Position numbers and translations under genes: made by a program. The notes beneath the pieces were generated by a model. The model had not been told where the DNA came from. It searched no databases and was given only the letters and a program-made list of their open reading frames with translations. A DNA stretch of 14,572 bases from Phoronis pallida (Eukaryota > Phoronida > Phoronidae): assembly GCA_028565715.1 (NCBI GenBank), contig JAOXYC010034456.1:1-14572 (forward strand), written 5' to 3'. This document shows positions 6,774 through 13,485 of this stretch, piece by piece (position 1 is the first letter of the stretch; the number at the start of each line of letters is the position of its first letter).

Positions 6774-9700
6774 GTAAGTTACCGCCATGATTTTTTGAAA
6801 ACGCTAAAAAGGATTCATGCTTTATTTCAAGAGTTTCTAATGATGATTTAAATTCGGTTTACTTCTTTGTGAATAAAATTGTCGATGAAGTTTGAAATTT
6901 CAATTGCCAGACATCTCGAATAAAAAAGTATCTGCTTTCGTCCAAGATTTCAGGTATCAATAGGCATTAAAATCTGAACAATGCGTTACAAAGTAGCGAT
7001 ACATGTACACGGTTTCACGATCACTGGCAATGATAACAATGTAATCGTTTGAAACTGCGGGAAGCACTTTGGACCGGTAACCAAGTTTTTAATGTTGTTT
7101 TTCAGGAAAAATCATGAAATGAACAAGGTCAAGGAAAAACTTCGAAAACTTCGAAATTCTGAAGGTATACGTAGGCTACTAGGCAACATTTCGAGTTTTA
7201 ACTTCAAATATTGTTACAAACTTTCTTGCGAACGGTTTCGAAGAAAGTTACTTTTATAGAATGAGATGCATTTTATGTACAAGATATAAAATATAAGATT
7301 TTAAAAACTGAATAGGTCTTGACGTCTACTCATTTGAAAAGCCTATAATGTCGAAAATGGTTGTGTAAGAGTAACATAAACCAGTAGCTTAAGCACGTCG
7401 AGACCTACTTAGTTTTTTAAAGCTAAGTATACGATGTTTAAAAACATCGTATATATATAATGTTGAGGAAATGTTTCTTTCAAGAAATAGAACGTAGTTC
7501 AAGAAAATGTTTTACAATTTCCTATTTTTAATCAAAAATTAATTCTGGGTCCTAACATCAGTGCTGTCTTAAAAGCACTTCCTCCATTGATTATAAACTT
7601 TGCTAGAAACCATTTTTTTGACTATACGCACGATCGAACATTCCACAATGACACATGTGCTACCATTGGCTTGATGTGGCAGAACGTGCGCCTATGAACT
7701 TCAAGTACAATGTAGTCTCTCCCACAGCCCATCTCAAACGATGGGCTGTTCTCTGTGCGCGACAGGCAAGAAACGTTATAGTATGTGTTGATTACGCCAC
7801 TCCACTTATGCAAAGTCAACTACTTTCGGTAAAAAAAACATGGAAGTCCCTTTCCGAATTTTCCAGTCCCTCGACCTGAGTGAAAGGGGCTGGAGTTCAG
7901 TCTAACTTCCGAGGTGCACATGGTTCAAGCCAAGTGGGCAGCATTGTTCTGGACATAACCCTTCATCCGATTGTATAGATGGTTAAAATGAAGAAATAAG
8001 TCTGAATTGTTATTAATTATTAGTAATCAACCATTAGCATGCAATCGAGATATCAAATACATGTATTTCTAAAGGCTTTGACTGTTTGTATTAACCAAAT
8101 AAAAGGAATATTTGTTTCTTCACCATTGTATATCAATTTCAGGTCGATCTCTATGTACAATCGACGAAAATGCTGAGATAATGAATTGGGTTCAAGATGC
8201 CAAAGCTGAGAAGTTTTCAGGTGAGATTACGTAACAATTATGAAACCACCATGACGGAGAAGCCATTGTTGTCCCCTTTCCCATATCACTTTAACATGTC
8301 GCCAACATGATAACTTAAGCACTCAGGATTTGTTGTAAGGTTGACATAGTTTTTTAAGAACTATGATAAAAATGATCGGAGAAAATGATAGGATTCTTAC
8401 GAGCGTTATACCTTTTATTTCGAGCAGTGAAATCATTAGATATTGTCAAATAACATCTCAATATTTAAATCAATAACTCTAGCAATTCATGTTTCATTTT
8501 GATTTGATTATGACGTCAAGGCATAACTGCAGCAAGTATTGTGAGTTCTAAACCATCCATGGCGACATCAGCTCAAACAATTGATGAACCATACAAGATA
8601 AAGAGTCCCGTGGGCCTGGCTATTATTGTTAATAATCAGATATTCGAGGAAGGACATGGTTTAGCCAACAGAGATGGCAGTCAAGTAGACCGTGGTTTGT
8701 ATATGTATCCCCTGTCAAATAATTACATTTTGCTTATCAACCTGGATTACTCTGTCATTCTCTTCACTTGACAAAAATGGTGTACAATAGAAACCATCAA
8801 ACAAAAGTTTTTTTAAAACAGCTGACGCGTTGAAGTGCAGAGTGAGCCATTAATGTGTGTTGTAAATTTCGACATAATATCATAATATCTCATCCCTTTT
8901 TCTGAAATCCGAAATATGCCATCACATAAAATCTGTTCGTTTCGTTTATTCTCTCGTTTAAGCAGTTTTTCTGGTAGATGAATCATAAGTCGTCATTATT
9001 TCATCTACACAATATTTCTTACTATAAAAGAGTACAAAGATGTTCTACTCAACAGAAAACGCCAAAAACACTCTTGGGTCTCTTGGATTCCAAGTACATT
9101 TACATGAAAACCTGACAGCTGATCAACTGGGTGCCTGTTTCGATGACTACAGCAGTCAGGACTTGAGTCGCTTCAGTTGCTTAGTGGTCGTCGTCATGAG
9201 CCATGGGAAACGTGCACACGTATACGGCAAGGACGGAAATTGCGTACCAATCGTCGACATTACGTCGAAGTTCACGTCGACAAGGTGTGCACAACTGAAA
9301 CGCAAACCTAAGTGTTTCCTGTTCGTAAACTGTCAAGGGGATGAAGGGGGTAAGTGAATTTTGCTTGTGCCTGAAGCTGGCGATACTTTTCACATTGAAA
9401 AACAAGGCATATTAAGAAAACAATATTAAAAACTTTTCTCTGGAAGCTGTTTACATGCAACACAAAATATTGACCCCCAAGGTATATAAAACGATTCCAT
9501 TGTGACAACGATTTTTTTTCACTTTTCGTATTTTTGCCCTCATTGCATGTTATTTGTGTACTTTTATTTATCACAAAAGTAGTACCATCCATCACACATG
9601 CATTTGACACTTATAGGAGATGGTGCTCCACAAGAATTCATACCTGTCAATGAGGTCGATTATTTAGTTGCCTACTCAACCACCCCTGGCTCATCATCTG

Positions 9701-10510
9701 AGCGTCACATCTACCACGGCACACCATTCATCCACTTTCTGATGGAAAACCTGCGCAAATATGTTAACAAGAAAAAGTCAGTCACTACTATCCTTGAAAA
9801 TACCAACAAGCACATGGAACGTTACAATAAACAGTCATGTTTGGTATTTTCAAGTTTGAAAAAACAGTTTATACCTGTCATTAACAAAGGACTGACAAAT
9901 CGAGAAGAAATGGCCGACGGTGATGAAACTGAATTGGCGCTTCCAGTGGTGAGACTTATCTCTTTCTACTTGTGAAAATAATAAAGTCAGTGCTTATATA
10001 TTGAAAACGTTCGTCGTTTCTTTCCTGCTCTTTGTTTCAATTATCATAAAACCTTTTTGATACTTATTCCACCCAGCAGCAATACGGGTGTGTTCCATGT
10101 ATTAAATAATACATAAAAAATTAAAGGTGATAATACGAATGTCAAATCCAAAACTTTATAATCTCGCTCAGATAAAAACCAGAATCATTCGGGAAATAAA
10201 TCACCGAACTGTTCGACAATAACAGTTCATTGTTAAATATGACACTATGTCCAAGAAACTACACAGTCAATTGAAGGAAACATAACGCTTAAGGTTGTGA
10301 CACTTTCATTTAAAGGTTGCTGGTGGTGATGATGACGTCACACCACGTGATACCGAAGTTAAGGGTGCTATTGGACGTGAGTCTCTAGAAGAAGAAGTGT
10401 TAGGCGCAACTGGTGGACAAGAAGAAGATGATGTTAGTGTCACTGTGTGTTTTTCTGATACGGTGAACGATGTTGGAAACATTGATGACTTTGACGAGTT
10501 TGACAATTGA
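4802..10510 (+). CDS. Ankyrin-repeat caspase, six exons (complete model)
   Basis: Predicted cysteine-aspartate protease with an N-terminal ankyrin array in place of a CARD or DED. Exons: 4802-6773, 8143-8220, 8533-8694, 9056-9349, 9617-9948, 10316-10510; stop TGA 10508-10510. All introns are GT...AG, and the phases agree throughout (1, 1, 1, 1, 0). The spliced length is 3,033 nt, or 1,010 residues. Domains: ankyrin repeats ~1-655, linker ~656-705, p20 ~706-835, p10 ~845-925, acidic tail to 1010. Key residues are Arg730 (in NRDGSQVD), His787 (in MSHG), Cys830 (in VNCQG) and Arg865 (in SSSERH). The Arg-to-His spacing is 57, as in human caspase-3 (64 to 121), and His-to-Cys is 43 against 42. The start ATG has A at -3. 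Caspases cleave after Asp in cell death or inflammatory signalling; the ankyrin array should bind a partner. The separate-genes alternative is less likely, because the exon 1 donor is strong and joins exon 2 in frame. Confidence 0.8.
5800..6190 (+). repeat. Near-identical 99 bp units inside the ankyrin exon
   Basis: Ankyrin units 10-13 are almost identical at the DNA level. The string aaggtgctgattgatgctga starts at 5861, 5960 and 6059, exactly 99 bases apart, and the flanking gtctaatgttgacatgg and ggtcgtgacggt strings repeat with it. This points to recent tandem duplication or gene conversion of single-repeat units, and predicts copy-number variation between alleles. It is also a place where assemblies may collapse. 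Confidence 0.9.
6872..6924 (+). terminator. Possible intronic polyadenylation signals (two AATAAA)
   Basis: AATAAA occurs at 6872-6877 and 6919-6924, 82 and 129 bases after the TGA (6788-6790) that would be reached if intron 1 were retained. This could end an ankyrin-only transcript encoding 662 residues with the tail VGKLPP. Such hexamers are not rare in AT-rich DNA, so this is a possibility only. Confidence 0.3.
7428..7453. repeat. Perfect 12 bp-arm palindrome in intron 1
   Basis: Left arm tatacgatgttt (7428-7439) and right arm aaacatcgtata (7442-7453) are separated by aa. Just upstream, tacttag and ctaagta form another short inverted pair. The centre gtttaaaaac is shared with the palindrome at 13038-13057. 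Confidence 0.85.
7724..7749. repeat. 10 bp hairpin in intron 1
   Basis: acagcccatc (7724-7733) and gatgggctgt (7740-7749) are exact reverse complements with a six-base loop. No function is recognised. Confidence 0.8.
8143..8220 (+). CDS. Exon 2: linker between ankyrin array and caspase domain
   Basis: This 78-base exon has 1-1 phase symmetry, with the acceptor AG at 8141-8142 and the donor GTGAGA at 8221. Joined to exon 1 it reads GRSLCTIDENAEIMNW then VQDAKAEKFS. It has no known domain and is predicted to be a polar, probably helical, connector. Because it is symmetric it can be skipped without shifting the frame. It contains an internal ATG, so a caspase-only product from an internal promoter is a formal alternative. 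Confidence 0.7.
8221..8532 (+). other. Intron 2
   Basis: Runs GTGAGA to aactgcag. It contains a small inverted repeat (catagtt 8345-8351, aactatg 8359-8365). It also has a segment (gattcttacga at 8392-8402, then ataccttttatt at 8408-8419) that resembles part of the foldback element at 11703-11812. Confidence 0.7.
8533..8694 (+). CDS. Exon 3: start of the caspase p20 subunit
   Basis: This 162-base, 1-1 phase exon first gives a Ser/Thr-rich linker (ASIVSSKPSMATSAQTIDEP) and then the first caspase strand, YKIKSPVGLAIIVNN. NNQIFEEGHGLANR aligns without gaps to the caspase-3 stretch that ends at its S1-pocket Arg64; here that residue is Arg730. RDGSQVD matches the family's R-x-G-[TS]-x-x-D. The donor is CGTG/GTTTGT at 8695, a weaker site than the others but with G at +5. 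The linker has Asp and Glu residues where prodomain removal could occur, but no obvious tetrapeptide stands out. Confidence 0.8.
8695..9055 (+). other. Intron 3
   Basis: Runs GTTTGT to ctactcaacag. The acceptor at 9054-9055 was chosen over those at 9031-9032 and 9038-9039. Only this choice keeps phase 1 and gives QVDRENAKNTLGSLGF, which aligns to caspases with no gap. The acceptor at 9031-9032, used with a donor at 8699, would insert nine residues. Confidence 0.7.
9056..9349 (+). CDS. Exon 4: caspase p20 core with catalytic His and Cys
   Basis: This exon encodes ENAKNTLGSLGFQVHLHENL, then LTADQL, a DYSSQDLSRFSCLV stretch and VVVVMSHGKRAHVYGKDGN. The catalytic His787 is in MSHG (codon 9202-9204). 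KRKPKCFLFVNCQGDEGG follows, with the nucleophile Cys830 (codon 9331-9333). The usual pentapeptide is QAC-x-G; here the two residues before Cys are Val-Asn, while Cys and Gly are kept. The fit with an active protease fold is otherwise good (LGF-x-V, SHG, KPK-x-F). The exon ends at 9349 before GTAAGT, phase 1. Confidence 0.85.
9617..9948 (+). CDS. Exon 5: caspase p10 subunit
   Basis: The acceptor ttatag ends at 9616. The exon reads DGAPQEFIPVNEVDYLVAYS, then TTPGSSSERHIYHGTPFIHF, which is the p10 signature (D-[FY]-L-x-A-Y-S-T-x-P-G ... R ... G). Arg865 in SSSERH aligns with the caspase-3 S1 residue Arg207. The neighbouring pocket residues differ: Glu replaces Trp206, and Pro replaces the Trp of GSW. 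The subunit ends with SLKKQFIPV, the family's terminal L-[RK]-K strand. The link from Cys830 to Arg865 is 35 residues against 44 in caspase-3, so the intersubunit linker is short, with Asp only in QGDEGGDGA. The donor is GTGAGA at 9949, phase 0. Confidence 0.85.
9949..9985 (+). terminator. Possible alternative 3' end after exon 5
   Basis: If the exon 5 donor is not used, the frame adds about nine residues (ending VRLISFYL) and stops at TGA 9973-9975. AATAAA follows at 9980-9985. This would give a caspase without the acidic tail. Alternative use is speculative. Confidence 0.25.
9986..10315 (+). other. Remainder of intron 5
   Basis: Intron 5 runs from GTGAGA at 9949 to catttaaag ending at 10315 (367 bases). 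It is AT-rich, and nothing else is recognised in it. Confidence 0.7.
10316..10510 (+). CDS. Exon 6: acidic C-terminal tail
   Basis: The terminal exon joins in phase 0 and encodes 64 residues beginning VAGGDDDVTPRDTEV and ending NIDDFDEFDN. Twenty residues are Asp or Glu and only three are Lys or Arg. With the end of exon 5 it makes an extension of roughly 85 residues beyond the point where caspases normally stop. There is no recognised domain. A disordered, acidic, possibly autoinhibitory or partner-binding tail is an inference. The acceptor is adequate and the frame is open with sensible codon use. Confidence 0.7.
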   Translation, partial: VAGGDDDVTPRDTEVKGAIGRESLEEEVLGATGGQEEDDVSVTVCFSDTVNDVGNIDDFDEFDN

Positions 10511-11299
10511 ATGACATTTTGATTTTCGAAGTTATTATGTACTGTTTATTTCATTAATACTCGATTTATCGAATGATACCTTAAAAAATGAAAAATTCTA
10601 TACTAATTGGAGTTTCTGTTCTGGAATTCTGAAAAGCTAAAAAGATTGTCGAGTAACCCATTTCTTTGACTTTTATATTACATCAAATCGAGTTTGTTTA
10701 AATGAATGTTTTTATTTATAGTATCAGGAACATTATCGATCAGCTTCAAACATCGACCATCCTCTCTCATCTCCAATCTGCTTCACGAAAAGCTGACATC
10801 GTTTTCGCCAACCGCACGACACAACTCGAAAATGTGTTCATTTTCGAGTTGTATCCCATTTAACCGTTAATTCCAGACACTATGGGGCCGGGCAAAAATG
10901 TATCCAAGTCAATTTGGAATCTATGGGACCGTAACTTCAATCATGCAAACAATCAAGAATCTAGCTTCATTTGCCTGAAACGACGAATCACTTTCGATTC
11001 CATTATTACAAAGAAAAACCAACATAACAAACAGACTGTGTTTCAAGATTGTTCACAATCCAATCAGATTGCGTGGAAAACACTGTGTTAGTGAAGCTGA
11101 TAGGAGATGAGAAATGTTGACCAATGTTTGTGAAGTAGATAGTTTCCTTCTCCTGCATACATGGCATGGAAAAATAAGAAAGTTTAAGTATTGGCTCACT
11201 TAAACCGATAGACTGATCGGTTGACATAACTGGTACTCTCGACAATGTTTTGCAATGGGTAAGATGACATGACATTCGTGTAAAATGCAGAACAGTAAT
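10511..11299 (+). other. 3' flank, possibly 3' UTR of the ankyrin-caspase gene
   Basis: No coding frame resembles a known protein. There is no AATAAA within the first kilobase after the stop; the first lies at 11607-11612. Either the 3' UTR is long or a variant signal is used. A perfect 14 bp hairpin sits at 10821-10852. Confidence 0.45.
10821..10852. repeat. Perfect 14 bp stem-loop downstream of the ankyrin-caspase stop
   Basis: acaactcgaaaatg (10821-10834) and cattttcgagttgt (10839-10852) are exact reverse complements around the loop tgtt. It is 311 bases after the stop codon, so it may lie in the 3' UTR as an RNA structure. It could equally be a DNA-level relic. Confidence 0.85.
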
Positions 11300-11311
11300 C
11301 TTATTTACAAA

Positions 11312-11370
11312 GAATCGAACCCACGACCTTTCTTTAACAAGGCGAGTGTTAGCATTTGCACCAAAGGAGA
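11312..11370 (-). repeat. tRNA-like fragment, probably tRNA-derived SINE or tRNA relic
   Basis: On the - strand, ggtcgtgggttcgattct (near 11311-11328) contains a near-exact RNA polymerase III B box (GGTTCGATTC). It is preceded at the right distance by a gctaacactcgccttgttaa string resembling a D-stem to anticodon-loop segment (TTGTTAA, Asn-like). The acceptor stem is not complementary and the A box is poor, so this is not a working tRNA gene. Confidence 0.45.
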
Positions 11371-11606
11371 GACCATTTTAAACATGGGATTGAAATTTTT
11401 CTACATTTGTTTCTTTTGTTCATTTCTCCAGTGTATTTACTAAGTTTTGAAAGTAAAGTGTATTGCAAAAATATTCAGATCACAAGTGTTTTGAATTTTG
11501 AACGGAATCTTAAAAAGGCCCATTTCATAACCTTCAAACTAAATAAGCCAAAACAAGAACATTGTGTCAGAAATAGCAAAATGTTCAGCCTCTAAAAGAG
11601 GTCCAA

Positions 11607-11612
11607 AATAAA
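11607..11612 (+). terminator. Candidate AATAAA signal, possibly of the ankyrin-caspase gene
   Basis: First canonical AATAAA after the TGA at 10510, about 1.1 kb downstream, followed by a TTG/GT-containing stretch. The tRNA-like fragment lies in between. The assignment is weak. Confidence 0.25.
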
Positions 11613-11679
11613 GGTTGTCGTTAAGCGCAAAAGAGGAGTTTGGTGTTTCGTTTCTTGGAAGGCTTCTTCTTTCTCGATC

Positions 11680-11886
11680 AAACCTCTTATCAAAATGCTA
11701 AAAAAGTGATTCTTACGATGAATGGGAAGAAATAACACCTTTTATTGGATGAGATTTTCAAAATCGAATCCAATAAGAGGTTTATTACTTCCCATGAATT
11801 TGAGAATCATTTTATCACATAACACCGACAATTTGCGAAAAAAATGGAGTTATATCATCGAATAGAAGGGTAGTTATGTGATAAAA
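11680..11886. mobile_element. Foldback (MITE-like) element with nested inverted repeats
   Basis: Positions 11703-11758 and 11761-11812 form a long imperfect hairpin with a two-base turn (gattt tc aaatc). Shared blocks include tgattct, atgggaag, acc-cttattgga or its variants, and the turn; the arms agree at very roughly 80% with small gaps. A second inverted pair, exact over 14 bases, joins ttttatcacataac (11810-11823) to gttatgtgataaaa (11873-11886). An 11-base piece at 11680-11690 (aaacctcttat) also pairs with 11773-11783. This is the architecture of a non-autonomous foldback transposon; no target duplication was identified. Confidence 0.6.
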
Positions 11887-12479
11887 GGTATTTTTGCAGC
11901 TATTTTAATCGTATCGAACTGATTAGAATTGGTGTGTCCTACCTAGGTCAATACAGACAAGGCCAAAATAATTCGAGAATTTAGAATTAAATAAACTCAT
12001 ATATATTATATAATTTGTGGCAAGTTGCTCGGATCAGCATACCTGTGATCAGTTAAACTTTGATTGATCCTCTCTAGAACATCAATACCAACAGTTCGTG
12101 ATGATAAAGATCAACCCATTTCAACACCAACATTGATGAACATGGTCGGGAAGTACTCTCTAACCTTTATGATGAAATTCATTCAACGAAAGCTTCATTT
12201 TATTTTGGTTAGTCTCAAATAATTTTCGCCAATGCTGAAATTCACAAGTCATTGCAATCAGACATAAATAAGTCTACTTTTTCCATTGGACTTCACGTAA
12301 ATTTAATTGCTAATATAAATATTGTGTTACCGGAATTGTCCCCTCTTCTCTGTACCCTGCCAATCCCATCACACGCTTAGTTGTTTCATTTGTACATTTA
12401 TAATTTGAATTTACATACCAAATTGTTAAAATTTATTTGCAAATCTTATTGTTTCATGTATAAATATTTAATTAAATTG
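11887..12479. other. Intergenic sequence with a possible retroelement remnant
   Basis: Around 12078-12200 the + strand reads TSIPTVRDDKDQPIST in one frame, and after a shift reads EHGREVLSNLYDEIHSTK in another. This is faintly like the linker before the reverse transcriptase domain of LINE proteins. The resemblance is weak. The rest (12300-12480) is AT-rich and non-coding. Confidence 0.25.
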
Positions 12480-12611
12480 TCAAGGTCACTTCCGGTCTAG
12501 CGACTGTTATGGTCTTTTGGAAGTGTCCCTTATTTATTGTTTTCCATAGTGATTGTTATTCTTGACATATTTGTTAAAATAAAGATATTTTCTATAATAT
12601 TCTATTCTATG
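12480..12611 (+). mobile_element. Likely 3' end of a non-LTR retroelement
   Basis: A non-coding stretch containing AATAAA at 12578-12583 is followed, after atattttctata, by the short tandem tail atattctattctat (to about 12610). Non-LTR elements often end in short tandem repeats of this kind after an AATAAA. The coding part is missing. Confidence 0.4.
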
Positions 12612-12625
12612 TTTCGAAAGCAAGG

Positions 12626-12913
12626 TTCATCTGATTTAATTACAGTTCATATAACTGAATCAAAGGAAATGGAGAGAATTTAAAAGATAAAGCAATTGAT
12701 GGAATCTTGACCCGTGAACCATAAAATACATGACTTATGCACGTGCCTGTCATAATACGGTTTTCCCCGGCATATCATAAATAAGTTAGTGTATAACAAC
12801 AGATAAGAAATCCATCTTATCAGGTTTCACCACTAACCTCAGATAACCTGGTGCGTTGTCGTACCTCAATACAGGATGATAAAAAGTTGTTCATAATATA
12901 ATCAACAACTTTT
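12626..12913 (+). repeat. Dispersed repeat, copy B
   Basis: Aligns to 3703-3930 with insertions. The clearest part is 12834-12886 (taacctcagataac, then tacctcaatacaggatgat). It ends in a 10 bp inverted pair, aaaagttgtt (12882-12891) and aacaactttt (12904-12913). It has the same orientation as copy A. Confidence 0.75.
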
Positions 12914-13037
12914 CGAACTTAATACAAATCGAACTCTTGAAATTGGACGCTAATATGGAATCCCATCTGATCAACGACTCTATATCGAATGTCACGTGAT
13001 TTTGAATTGTCCAATGTAAAGTGTAATTTTAATTAAT

Positions 13038-13057
13038 ATCATGTTTAAAAACATGAT
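13038..13057. repeat. Palindrome with gtttaaaaac centre
   Basis: atcatgttt and aaacatgat are exact reverse complements separated by aa. The centre is the same as in the intron 1 palindrome at 7428-7453. Confidence 0.8.
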
Positions 13058-13199
13058 TTATTTTCAACGATGTCAAAGTAGCCTTACGTTGTTAATTTTG
13101 ACTCATTGTGTGATTCTGAAAAATTATCAATCATTCTTGTTGGCGAAATTTGTTTTAGATTGTGCGCCAAAACCTGCAGACTTATTTTAGATCGTAGGA

Positions 13200-13372
13200 A
13201 AATATAAATTTCTTTATAAATTTTCTATGTTCATTATCTGTTTTTATGATCTCATAATTCATAAATGAATGGTTTTTTAATATTTTTATTTAATGTAATT
13301 TAAACTTGTATATGTATTTTAAAAATTCTAAAAAGTGACACTTTAATAAACTGTTTACTTACTTACTTATTC
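13200..13372 (+). mobile_element. Likely 3' end of a second non-LTR retroelement
   Basis: An AT-rich non-coding stretch ends with AATAAA at 13345-13350 and then a tandem cttacttacttatt tail. The layout is the same as at 12480-12611 but the sequence differs. The element's body is not in the window. Confidence 0.4.
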
Positions 13373-13406
13373 ATATAATATTAGTATATTTTGGTAGCAA
13401 TCCCTC

Positions 13407-13485
13407 ACCATGTTGTTGGTGACCTGACAAGCGGTGAGAAAGTTGTTCACTTTCACACCGCTTGTCAGGTCACCAACAACATGGT
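13407..13485. repeat. Very strong hairpin (30 bp perfect stem, extended to 36 bp)
   Basis: Positions 13407-13436 are the exact reverse complement of 13456-13485. One A-A mismatch (13437/13455) is followed by six more pairs (gaaagt 13438-13443, actttc 13449-13454) and a five-base loop. The right arm is part of the retroelement reading frame that continues to 13686, so the left arm is an inverted copy of that element's edge. Twin-primed 5' inversion, foldback synthesis or an assembly or library artefact could each produce this. Confidence 0.9.

Larger units (their letters stand above)
6774..8142 (+). other. Intron 1 of the ankyrin-caspase gene
   Basis: Runs from GTAAGT at 6774 to a tatcaatttcag acceptor ending at 8142 (1,369 bases). 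It separates the ankyrin exon from the caspase exons. It contains two AATAAA hexamers near its 5' end, a palindrome at 7428-7453 and a hairpin at 7724-7749. The 74-codon frame at 7655-7879 has no family features that I can stand behind and crosses that hairpin. Confidence 0.8.

Noticed and set aside
7655-7879. A 74-codon + strand frame in intron 1
   Set aside because: It has no recognisable family signature that I can defend, no splice continuity with the caspase frame, and a hairpin inside it.
9031-9055. Alternative exon 4 starts at 9031, 9033 or 9040 (ATG)
   Set aside because: They break the phase or add a nine-residue insertion (for example FTKMFYST) between the conserved Asp and the LGF helix. 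The acceptor at 9054-9055 gives the right phase and a gap-free fit, so an ATG start at 9040 as a separate protein is also unlikely.
11356-11595. A 79-codon + strand frame downstream of the tRNA-like fragment
   Set aside because: Low-complexity hydrophobic and basic composition with no family features. It starts inside the tRNA-like fragment.
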